DNA of 64,000 nucleotides from Cladopsammia gracilis. Lineage: Eukaryota; Cnidaria; Anthozoa; Scleractinia; Dendrophylliidae. The number at the start of each line of letters is the position of its first letter. Positions within the stretch are counted from its first letter, which is position 1. The position numbers were made by a program, and so were the translations under genes. This document shows positions 12,401-25,400 of the stretch, piece by piece. The notes under the pieces were generated by a model. It worked only from the letters and a program-made list of their open reading frames with translations. It was not told the origin of the DNA and ran no database searches. The DNA lies in the NCBI GenBank assembly GCA_022457155.1, contig JAJGOT010000501.1, forward strand, positions 1 to 64,000. The letters run 5' to 3'.

Positions 12401-15400
12401 TTGTAACAGCATTTCTTTGACATCATAGTTTGGAATCTTCCGATTTTATATAATCTTGCTATATTATTTAGTAATACATTAAGTAATACATCGAATGATA
12501 CTGCTCGTTTTATGTTTGATTCCCATCTGTTCTTTTACAAAAAAAGAGTAGATGGTAGTGAATATATTAACGAACGAGTCACGGTGATTAATTGTGCATG
12601 TAGCTTTATTTAGAAACGATGATTAAATCTGCTGGAAAAATCATATATGATGCTGATAATTTAGATCAAGTTACATTTAGAATTTAGTCAGAAGTACTTT
12701 TGGGTTTCTTGATACAGATAATACAACAGGTAATACACACGTTCTTGCAAGACGGCGTTTAATATAAACATTTAAGGATGTAAATGTTATCATATCATTG
12801 AATCGATTCAGGTTTTTTTTTTGTTGAAAAACTAGAAAATAAGTTACTTGTACCTATGAATTTACAATTTAATATCGAGCTTCAATCAGGTAATGTTTTA
12901 GTACATCGTAATGCTGGTGTTGGTTGTAATGCAGTTGCAAGAGTAGTTTTTAGTCATTTTAATTTGTTTGTATTTAAACTGATTAAAAAAGATCCCCTTT
13001 ATGATAAATTTGTTAGTGAATTTTTGAAAGGAAAAATAGGATATAACTGTTTGAAACACACTTTTCAGAAGGGAATATATTCTTATGATTATATGGATTC
13101 ATTTAGTAAAGTTTAAAATGAACATCTACCAGATTAAAAAAAAAAAACATTTTTACGGAATATTTATTGATGAAAATATATTAACCGATGAAGAATACAA
13201 GCATTTTTTTTATATCAGCTTTGTTAGGTATAAATGTAATTTAAATACTAAACTGATATTATATATAAAAAAACTATGAAAAGTTACATTAATAGTATAA
13301 AGCGAAAAAAATGTGATTGAAGTACCCAAATGGCTGGGACACAAACGGGACCTAAATTCCAATGCGAGTCGTCCCTCCAAATCATTAAAAAAATAAATTC
13401 ACTTTACTCCTGTAATCTATTGTTGTTGATGGCAACCACAGCCACGATAGATACTCCAGGTACAGGGCATATTGCGGGGATCAAAAACTCCGTGAAGCTG
13501 GTATCTGCACATTGAGTTGCGAAAATGTTTAAAAGAAGAAATAGTAGAAAACATTTTAAGGCTGAGCTGATTTACAAACACGATTCCAAAGTTAAAGGCA
13601 CGATTAAAAAAGAGCACTGTAAAGGACTGGTTTTACAAAGAGGTGTTTTTAAATATACGATGTCCAGTGATCGTCGGGTGCGGCCTTGACTTACTAAATC
13701 TTACGAAATGTATGGAATACTTTCCAGTTGACATCAATGTGTGAATATCATGTCATAATTTATATCCCAAATCTGATATATTACTGGAAATTTTTGAAAG
13801 AATTGTATGTAATAAAAAGGCGCTTGTTGGCTTCTGCTGAATAGATATTATGCAATGGTCTTGATCCAAAAGTTTCCATATAAGCTAATATTTGAAAACG
13901 CGCTCGTACACCCAACTGCTTCACTACTTTTTAAAGGAAAAGTGGCAGTATCGAAAAGGCACAAAGGCACACAGGGAAGTGGAGGCTACTTTTTCCTACC
14001 TCTTTGTAACTAAAAAAGATTTTAGACAGATTTCTGTGGTTCAGTGCAGTTCAATATCGAGTTAACAGCGAGATAATGCCGAAGTTAGTGAGTTAATGTT
14101 ATAGTCATTTCCTGTCAAAAAATGTCTTCATTTACTATACTGTACTTGTTTAATACAAAATGAAATGTTTCGGAAATATATTGCCGGATATGGACAAATA
14201 TTTCATGACCGTGAAAGCCCCCTTCCACAGAGGGGGAGTTGTTGGGGGAGTATGGGCTGTGCGGCCTGCTTATTGAAACCCTTATCCACTTTTAGATGAT
14301 TTACCTGTTTGCAGACCAAAAGGCGAAACTCCATTCCTCGCATCAAAATTGTCAAATTTTAGTTGAACATACCTGTATATAAAATATATTGGGAAGAACC
14401 TTTCCCTCTTTCACCCCCTGGAGAAGATTAAGCGATATATCGAAACAACCGAATTGTTACCAGAATTTAGGTTAAGGCATACTTACTGACAAAATAAAAT
14501 CACGGTAGGATAGTGACATTTCCCTGTTTTATGCTACTCTATAACAACATTGCTAGTGAATCATACAAGTAAACGAAATGTTTCTTTTTTCGTTTTCAGA
14601 GATTTTCTTCTGTCCCAAAAGTGCTCTCCACTGTACGTCACACTGGTAGCAGCAGGCCACAGGACGCCGTGAACATGTGGATAGAGGAGCTACAGGAAGA
14701 CCACTTCAAAGTCTGTCTCCGAGAAGTGAAAACATTTGACGGCAAACACCAGAATATTCAAGTTGTAAGTGTTTTACTGCCTTTTCTTTTATTGTTATCA
14801 CCTACTTTCGATATATCTATTACTAATTGTTGCACATGTTACGGTAATAATTCTTGCGTGACCTTTCGTGTTGGATTAACTTTGACGAGGATTACCTAGC
14901 TAGACGTACTCTGTCTTGCCTGAATTGTTTTTGTCATTTTTTTCTTGCGTCTTAGCTTATTAATATAGGCACAGTTTGTTAAGATCACAAGTTCCAGTTT
15001 TGTGAGAACATCATAGACAGATACAGATTGTTACACAACCATCATGTAATTGACTGAAGGCTCAATTAATAGGGATCAAGAGAATATTAACGGGGTCCAG
15101 GTTCACTAGACAAGTGGACTATCTCCAGTCTACAGAGCCACAGCCACCCCACCCCTCCCGCAATTTCTTGGTATTACATAATCAAGTGACTTAGGTGCAG
15201 TTGATGGAAGAAATTCATGTGACTATATTTGTCGGAATTATGTAAAAACACTTTTAATGTATTTGCTATTGAGAGACACAAATACTAGTCTAAAAGGAGT
15301 TCACTGCCAGTTTTTAATTTCATCGTTTTCGTCAGCTGGAATTTAGAGTATCTTCTTAAACTTTTATACCTCTTAATCATGGTACAGGTTCACATAATAA

Positions 15401-18400
15401 TCAATCTGATATACTTTTCGTATTCATAATCTTGAACAGGTACTAAGTAAAATAATTAAACTGCTTATCTTTTCCAGGACTGGTTGGCGTTTAATCAGGG
15501 AGCCGGTCACATGACATTCTATGGAAAACTTCAGTTTGAAAACGGCGCAGCTCCACTCGAACAAGACAACTTTGCCTTCTGCAAGGTACTAACAAAATGC
15601 TCATCTTTTTATGATCACCTTTTCATGGAGAAATAAATCAGTGAAGTTCTATCAAAAGTACGTTAAATTATATCACATTTTACGACTTTAGCAAAACGTA
15701 TTTTCAATTTCTGCATTTTTTTTTCTCGATAAATTGAGTAAAACCCAAGATGGCGGCCATTGTAATATATACTTTATTTTGCAGGACACACTACAGGTTA
15801 TTTGTTAATTAAAAGCTAAAATCTTTTTCGAAATATTGTAACACCACCATCACCACGATTGGAGTATTACGTTTGCATGTACGTCCGAGGGTTAAAAACG
15901 AAAATGAATTTGCCCGTCGCCAGCAATTACTTGAAACCTGTCCTGTAATGGGCACAGCTGAAAAGACACAACTTCAATTCAATCAATCAATCAATCAATA
16001 AACTTTATTTAAATGTCAAAAGACCGCCTAGCCTGGGAGAAATCTCCCTTACTAATATGGGGACATTCTAAAAATTAAATTAAAATTCAAAGACAAAAAT
16101 AATCTTTAACACTTGCAAGTAAACAGTAACGAGGGAAATGAAAATACAGGTTTAATGTTTTAGTAAACTTTTGCATGTTGTTCTCCTTATAACAGGTTCT
16201 TAACTTTACCGCGACGTTTTATGCACCTCCTGTTGTTATGGTAACAGTCAATCACCTTTACAACAGCAAAAACGTCTACTCTGTCAAGCCGGAGAACAAC
16301 GTCGTTAACGCCTGGATTGAGGTGAGCTGTTGATATCCCTGACACACAATTTCGGCAGAGAGATTAAGAAGAGAACTTAATCATAAAAACATACGTTACT
16401 TATTTGGAAGTGAAAAACGCATCTAATCATCATACCATGATTTTAATTTATTTTCATCAAAGTGTTCCCTTTCAAGTCCATTTTTGTCTCCCGTAACAAT
16501 GATCCTAACTCATTGTTACAAATAATCGCAAAGTTACTAACTAGATACCCATCTTGAAAGATGTGTTTTGCTATTTGCCGCTATAGGAAATATCGACTTC
16601 AACTTTTCGCCTGTGCGTTAAAGACTTGGCAGGAATGGAGAGTCAACATGATCCTGTTACGGTTGATTATGCAGTTATTGGAGGTAAATAAACAAAAGTC
16701 ACAATGTTTGACAGTCGCAGTTTTCTAGTTTGGTTGATACTGAGTCCGTTCTTATACTTAGTTGTTAGTGACTACATTTGACTGCATAGATCCCTGTATT
16801 CGTAACAAAACACCCACGCATATGTTTCATTAGTGTAATACAAGTGCAATGAACACATACAAAAATTAAACTTCTATCTAAACGCAGGCAAAAGATCCAA
16901 GATCAGTACAACCTTACTTTTATAAAGTAATAGCTATAAGCCGCTGTACAAAAAGTGCGTTGGTTATTAGACTGTTGATGAAATTATCATATTTTGTAAG
17001 GAACGGCATAAAAACTCTTTTACTTGTTTTGTTTAACAGATGTTGATCCCTGCATCAATGTTTCCTGCAAGTACTTCGCCGCTTGCAAGGCATTCGGTCC
17101 CAGGGATGCGCGTTGCATCTGTGTGGATAATTGTCCATCATTCGAAGATCCTGTGTGTTCCTCCAATGGAACCACATATGACAACGAGTGCGTGTTCCAA
17201 CGAGAAATGTGCCATCTGAGGGCGAACTTCACTGTCTATCATCCTGGCGATTGTACAGGTATGAAATATACGGCACAGTATTTAGCCAACCCACTGCAGG
17301 AGGTTTTCAGTTATGCTTGTTGAAATAAGTATCATTTCACACTTCTATTTAAAAACCAACTAGTTTCATCGCACTCCTTTATAAGTAGAATATTTGCTAA
17401 GGAGAGCAGTTTTCATTTTTCAGGATTCCCTTACCAAAAAGGCCGCCATCGCCTTCGTCGCAACCCAGCCTGGGCTGAAGCAGTTTGCGAACAAGTTCCA
17501 CTGGCTCCTTACATCTTCTATCCTGACAAACCTGTTCATATACAGGTTTCTGTCAATCATGTTAACTTCTCAGACCCTTCTTATGTTCACGAAGCAGTAG
17601 TTTCCTGGGTTGAAGAAATCATGGACAATAATTTTACAGTTTGCGTTACACAAGCTGGGAGAAACGAGAAGAGAAATGGAGAAACATTTGCCACAGTGGA
17701 CTGGCTGGCCTACCAGGGGGCCCCTGACGGGGGAGTGTCTGGTGAAATGGACATGCCAACTTGGTGGACTGGAACAAGCTGTCGCATGGTATCACTTCCC
17801 TCGGTGAGAGACAAGTTCGTAATAATATGTATAGAAGATAATACATGGATGCTTGGAGATTTGAAATTTCTCTTCGAGTTTCCTACTCATTATCTCAGGA
17901 GTGATCGCAGCGAACGAGTGAGATATCTAGTTGAACACTCGAAGACAAATTTCATATCTCCAAGAAGCCATGTATTACGAAGTTTTAGGTAATTTTCCGA
18001 TCATTTCCCAAAATTTTACAAAGATTACCGAAGATGTCCAAAGATTTCCGAATATATATATATATATTTCGAATATATACCAACAGTTTTTCGCTCGCTG
18101 ACAATTTAAAAGGGTAAACATTAAAGCTAACGTGAACACATTGATTTCTTTATTCTTGACAATGAAGACAAAACCGACATCTTCACGTGTTTGGGGTGGC
18201 TAGAGGCTGTCTATATTTAAAGTCAGTTTGTTAACGTATTTTTTCTGCTTTCTCCTTGGCTCGCAGAGCAAGTTCAAATCAGTGCCAACAGTGCTTGTGT
18301 CAGCCGAGCATGAAAGGCGTGGTGTGAAGCATGATGCCTCCTCTGTGTGGATCGAAGATGTGACGACATCTTCCTTCAAGATCTGCGTCAGAGAATTACA

Positions 18401-21400
18401 GAACTTTGACGGCGCTCACCAACGCATCCATGTTGTAAGTGTTTTCACTTGTTCATTATTTATAGTTACAAGCATCCACTTTGGACCGTATTTCGCACGC
18501 ATTGTTTATAGTTACTAGTACAAAAACTTGACAATAATGGCTTTCGAAATTGGTAGGATTGGATAGCATTTGAAGAACTTCATCGACCTCTGTTTAGAGA
18601 GCACGGAGCTATATACTTTTCCAACGGGAACAAGCCATCAGAAGATTTGAACTATGCTTTTTGTGAGGTGTGTTGACTAATCTTTGTTACCAGTTTTAAT
18701 TGTTTCGTCCAAATTTGTGATACGCCTGTGCCGTGCCCACCCGCGCCCATCCACGCTCTCGTTCTCTGACGCTTTTACACAACCATGCTCCACGTGTCAA
18801 CGCGCACACCCACTCAAGCTCCAAAATGTCCACGTGTCCACGCGTCCACAAGCCCACGCGTCCACCCGTCCACGCGTCTCACGTTTCCAAGTGTCCACAC
18901 GCGTTCTCGTTTCCTCGTTTGTTTGCTCATTTACCCTGTCATTTCACCTTTCACATAAACTTTCCATCCATCCCGATTCATCCATCCGTCTGTCCCTCTA
19001 CTCATGTGTCCATTCGTTTGTTCCTATTTCCAAGCATCTTTCTTCCTCTTTCCTCTCCTTTTCCTTCCTTCCTTTTTTCCTTTCTTTCTTCCTTCCTTCT
19101 CCCTCCCTCCCTCCCTCCCTCCCTCCCTCCCTCCCGCTAGCTTGCTTGCTTGCTTTCTTTCTTTCTTCCTTCTTTTCCTCCCTTCCTTTTTCCGTGGTCT
19201 AGTGGTTAGGGTGTCGAACTTAAAATCAGAAGGTCCCGGATTCAAGTTCTCCTCTCTAACCACTATTTGGATTTTTAACACAGTAGCATGGTGTTTAAAT
19301 CCTAAGCCATGATATGTAAATGACCAACAGGTCAGCCTCCTACCAGCTGGGAATTATAAGATGTTCATGTTCAGTTAAGTGTTTGTAATTATACTATCAG
19401 TTTTTTATTAGCACTTTCGTTCTAAATAGCCCTGGTGAAAAACTTTCAAGGATCTTTGAGGATCTTTAAAGATCTTCATGAGGATCTTTTCAAGGATATT
19501 AACCAAGATCCTCAAAAGATCTTGGCCAAGATCTTCAAAGATCTTTGAGGATCTTTGAGGTTCTTTGTCAAGAACCTCAAGGATCTTCTTAGGATCTTTT
19601 AAAGATCCTGAAAAGATCCCTGAAGATCTTTAAAAGATCCTAAGAAGATCCTTGAAGATCCTTGAGGTTCTTGACAAAGAACCTCAAAGATCATCAAAGA
19701 TCTTTGAAGATCTTGGCAAAGATCTTTGAGGATCTTGGCAAAGATCTTTGAAAAGATCCTTGAAGATCTTTAAAAGATTCTAAGAAGACCCTTGAAGATC
19801 CTTGAGGTTCTTGACAAACAACCTCAAAGATCCACAAAGATCTTTGAAGATCTTGGCAAAGATCTTTGAGGATCTTGGTTCAGATCCTGGGAAAGATTGT
19901 TAAAGATCCTCATAAAGATCTTTAAAGATCCTCAAAGATCTTCTAACATCTTCAAGGATCCTCTCAGGATCTTTAAAAGATCTTCAAGGATTCTCAAGGG
20001 TCCTGCCAAGATCTCCAAGGATCTTGTCAAGGTTCTTTCTTTACAAGAAACAATAAGATCTTTAAGGATCTTGAAGAATTCTTTACTTTTCACCTTATAA
20101 ATTTATTGTTGCTTCTTACTAAGATCTCTAAAGATCCTCAAATTTCCACAACGATCTTTAAGGACCTGTCTCCCCGGAGTCAGTCCTAAATAATATTTCT
20201 CTTTGTATGAAATAAATTATTATTTAAAAAATCCAGCAAAAGATCAAAAGTATTTTGCAAATAACATTGAATAACATCCTTGAAATGATAAAAAATTATT
20301 TATTTTTCAGTTGTCAGCCTTATTCATTACAATTATTTACATCAACAAAATAAATAGTTACTGACAGTAACCGGCGGTGAGAGGCGAAGTAGGCAGCGGG
20401 TTAACCGCTGGTAGCTGGCTTCTATTGAAACCCCTGCATGTATACCAATCGAATGTTGCCATTTTGCCTATAAACACTGGAAACAGTCAAACAAGCACCT
20501 CAATAATGAGTCAACTGTTCATGAAAGCAGGCAAGCATGCAGAAAATGACAATAAACATTTAAATTAGACTTACTTGCTATAATAATTAGCTGCACTTTC
20601 ACCAAGCACTTTTACTTTTTATAAACAATGACTAACTGACTATAAAGGGTTTAAGCAGCTGTGCATGTATTGATCCACAAAGAACAGCAGGTGAAACCAA
20701 GCAACACATGTGAAACAGAAGATCAAAAGCACTGGCCACCTCACATACGACTTGCTTGACTGGAATGCAACAGCTGGCCAGCATGCAATGTCTTTAGTTT
20801 AACCTTTCCTAAATTGCATTTAGCCACATTAAAATAAATGGAACACATTAAACCAATTCTGCTACAATTATTTATTGGTATAAAAACCCATTTCACTGTA
20901 TAAAATTAAGTCCTATAAGATCTGCATCAGCAATACATCACCCGCAGAAAATAAAAAACATTAAACTTCGGTTATAATCTGAACATTGATGCATGGCTTA
21001 TTGAGAAAAAAACTCAGAACACCATGCAGCTAGGTTTTTATGTGCTCAACACACTTAGCTTATTGGGTGTTTGACATAATCTTGTATGACTGCTTCCACA
21101 ACTGTATTGAGTTCAATTTCTAAAACAATGTAAAACAAAACATAGTGGTTAAAGTCAAGTCTTAATTGTGAGACATTGCTATATTACATACAATATAAGG
21201 TCAGGTAAAGGTAACTAAAGACACAGAATTATACTGAAAGGCTTATTTGATTTTAATATTCTATGAAATCATAAACTCAAGCTCAAACTTAACTGCAATA
21301 AAAAAAGAATGGATTCAAAGTCAGTGCTGAAAATTAGTCACAAACCATACAAAGGTTGATTGCGCCTACTTATTTTCCCAAGTATTTTCAAAAGTATGCA

Positions 21401-22420
21401 ACAAAACCCCGGCAAAGCTTTAAATTTGGGTAACTTGTAATGGAGATTAACTTAAGTCCACAGTTCAAATAAAGTCGATCGAATGTTCTTACATGGAGCC
21501 GAAGTTTCAGGAACTATCATCTGCCTTTTACTTACCTCATAATATACAGTGTGTGAACCACATTTCTTGTTGTAAAGGTATTATTTTTTAAGTATTTTAC
21601 TCATATTCACCCAGGAAAATGTGCTGGAAATTGAAATAAAATGGCCGCCAAAACGGTTTTCGTTTTCAACAGGCCTGGCTACTCAGGGATTGTTGGCTGC
21701 TGACCAAAAGGACTGAATTCTCATCCCAGGACCTCTTGTACTTCAAATCGAAGCTGGCTGCTTCATTGAGGGTCTAAAATAGGGTTTCCCAATCTCGCTT
21801 CCCGCCACTAGTTTTTCTTTCATCCCGCCATCCCGCTTGTTTCGAACATGTCATCCCGATCCCGCTTCCAAAATACCGTATTTTCTCAATTAAACGCCCC
21901 CGGCGTTTATTTCAAACTTGGCTCAGTAGACCCGGCGTTTCTTTGAATCAGTAGTTTTTTCTCGCCCGCCATTTTTTAAGAAAGTGTTATTATTCGTTTT
22001 TCTTGGCAGACGTGTACCTTGCCCTTAAATCTTAAGTTTCTTATACCACAAATAAACGTTTGAGGGGCTTACTTACAACTTCCTCTATTATACCCGACGT
22101 TTATTCGGGGCCCGGCGTTTAATCGAGAAACTACGGTACTTTCTTGGCATGACAAGTCGCAGTTTTTTCCGGACGAGACGCTATTTCCGCGGGCTAAAGC
22201 ATTACGAACTCGGGGTTTGTTTACGGTAAACAGCAGCAGTCGGTTTAGTTTGGTAAATTTATCCGCTTTTGAGTAAGTGTTGAGGAACCAAATAAAAGTT
22301 TTCTTTATCGGATAAGAGGGCGTGGACCATGACGAAGGTCCTCTTCCTTTTTTTTTTTTTTTTTCTACAAGCAACTTTTGCAAGTTTTTAAATTCACAAT
22401 CTCTATATAAATGCCGGAAT

Positions 22421-22460
<40 letters not shown>

Positions 22461-25400
22461 AATAGGAATTTCAGTAGAATCCACGAGGTGGAATTTCAGT
22501 GTTGTTATCTCAAAAGAATTGGTATTTTCACATATGCTACATTTAATACCATTACAACTTTTCGAACTTAATTCTGTAGCATGAGAAGATAGAGCACGTT
22601 TTGAAGCCGCGCCGGCATTCTTTCGTTACGAAATCTGCGACGACATTGTTTGCATAGCGTCTCAGGGCAATGTCCATTTCTCAATTACCACTGCTTCAAT
22701 TAGGGCTGTCTGGAAAATGTTACTAGGGAGAATTTGCAATTTCATACAATTTTATATAATACTTGTCTGAAAGTGGAATATGGAAATTGTGTGTGTTTGG
22801 AAGAATAACTGAAGGTGACTCTCGCTATTAGGGAACTGCTTCCGATCACAAATCAAATAGTGATCTTCAAGGTGACTGTTATAACTGGAGATCAAAGTAC
22901 CGGGGCATGGGTGGTTTACAGCGCTGACTTCACGAACACCTATTATCATCCTAACTTCTTGCATATTCAGCGCAAAAACCCAATGTTAAACGAACTTGTT
23001 TTTATTGAGCAGTCCATTTACAGAGTGCTGGATTTTCACCAATCTGAAATGCTATAACAATATGATTTAAATATAAATATCTGCAGTTAAGAGAATCAGG
23101 CTGTTCTCTGTATGCATGTATGAAAATTCCAACTCTTTTGGGATAACAACACTAATTCCGGCATTTATATAGAGATTGTGAATTTCACTGAAGACTTGCA
23201 AAAGTTGCCTTGTAGAAAAAAATTTCTTTAGTTAAGTTTTACCTCTGTTTTATGTTTTTCCACAAAAATACGTAATCCTCATTTTCCACACTCCGCATTT
23301 TTCACACTCCGGCCTTGTTTTCCACACCGCCCGCGTTTTCCAGGCTCCGCGTTTTTCACACTTCGCACTCCACACACCGCATACACCATACAACCGATAG
23401 GGAAAACTATCAAAAAGAAATTCGAGAAAAGGGAAAACGCGCTTAAACAGGAGGAGAAAACACAAAAAGAAATTCTGCCTTTTGTGACGCAATACCAGCC
23501 ATCAGTGCCAAATCTCAAACAAATTTTAATGTCAAAATGGCACGTAATGCAGAACCAACCACTGCTACGGGAAATTTACAAAGAACCACCTATGACATCT
23601 TAAAAAAAGGCAAATCCTTCAAAGATACACTCCTTACAGGAAAAATATAAATGGTGTCAAATAAGTTTCACAACGGGATTGTTTGTGCGGCTTGTCACCC
23701 CTTTCTACTTCCTGTTTTAGCATTTTAATGGTTGCTTGAGACAAAATTGCGACACCGTGACAGGTGCTTATGGGATTGATAAAAATCAGGACCTCTGAAG
23801 TGATTTCAAAGGAAAGACAGGATAGAAAAAACGGTTAACTTGAAAAAATCACCTATGTACACATCCAGACTTGTCTTCCTTCGCGGAATCGTGAAATATC
23901 CGGTGAGTGCATTGTCGTCATCCATCCCGTTTCCCACCAGGAAAAATCAAGAATTCCCGCGTCCCGCCATGAAAATGACGAACTTCCCGCTTCCCGCCCA
24001 CTTCTAACCATCCCGCATCCCGCCTTCAAATTTTCTTTCATCCCGCTTTCCGGCAGTGAAAAAAGGCTTATCCCGCATCCCGCCAACCCTATGTTAGGCC
24101 CTCTTCATTGTTCGTAGATTCCAATTTTAATAACTTTTTATGGTCTTTATTGTTAAAAAAGTTAAGTGGTTGTTATATTTCCGCAATCTGGCCTGCAAAA
24201 ACCTCGATAGCATGGATTTTCATTGCAAAGCGAACCTCTTCTCACCAAATATAATGGTTAGCTTAAAAATGCTCATTATCCTTGCAAGATTCGTCATTAA
24301 GTATTTGATGATATTGACAATAATTATAGATTCTTCAATGAATGACTCTCTGGTTCCCTTGTGACCTTTTAATATTAAAATTCAATTCAATAAATATATT
24401 ATGTTTTCTAATGTCTCTCATAATCGTACAGGAATCCTAAAAACTCATTTCTACTTTTGATGTGTGCTTGTGATGTAAAAGGCTTTTAATATTCTTGAAC
24501 GGATCTTAAAAAGATCCTTGTAAGATCCTTATATTATCTTTTAACAACATTTCGTTCGTTTCGTTTTCTGGCAAATATCTTTGTAGCAAAAATGATAGGA
24601 TGGCAAAGATCTTTGCAAAATCTTAAACATTGTAACCTTTATAAAGATCCTTGTAAGAACTTGAAGGATCTTAAAGGATCTTACAAAGATCTTTACAATT
24701 TTTTTAATAATCCTCTAAAGATCCTTAAAAGATCCTTGTAAGATCTTGAAGGATCTTTCAAAGATCTTTGCAATAACTTTAAAAAAATTCTTTTAAGATC
24801 CTTGAAAGATCCTTATAAGATCTTGAAGGATCTTCAAGGATCTTACAAAGATCTTTGCAAGATCTTAAAAAAAATCCTTTTAAGATCCTTGAAAGATCCT
24901 TGTAAGAACTTCAAGGATCTTGAAGGATCTTACAAAGATCTTTACCAATTCTTTTACTAATCCTTTGAAGATCCTAAAAAGATCCTTGTAAGATCTTGAA
25001 GGATCTTACAAAGATCTTTGCAAGATCTTTAAAAAAAATCCTTTTAAGATCATTAAAAGATCCTTATAAGATCTTGAAGGATCTTGCAAAGACCTTTGCA
25101 AGATCTTAAAAAAATCCTTTTAAGATCCTTGAAAGATCCTTGTGGAAACTTCAAGGATCTTGAAGTATCTTGCAAAGATCTTGCAAAGATCTTCACAAGG
25201 ATCTTTTGAAGGATCTTATTAAGATCCTGGCAAGATCCTCAAAGATCTTTGCGAAAATTTTAAAAAATCTTTAAAAAGAAGGATTTTTGAAGATCCTTGA
25301 AGATCTTTCAAAGATCCTACAATGTATAAAGATCCTTATCTTTGAGGATCCTTAGCAGGTCTTTGAAGATCTTTAAAGATCCTTAAAGACCCTGTAAGGT

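Noticed and set aside
17024..17323. Reading the Kazal frame as a free-standing small secreted protein
   Set aside because: The frame starts inside the intron, and good splice sites at 17,040 and 17,258 join it in phase to the neighbouring exons.
18684..19202. 172-residue open frame and overlapping frames
   Set aside because: They come from low-complexity pyrimidine-rich DNA in an intron.
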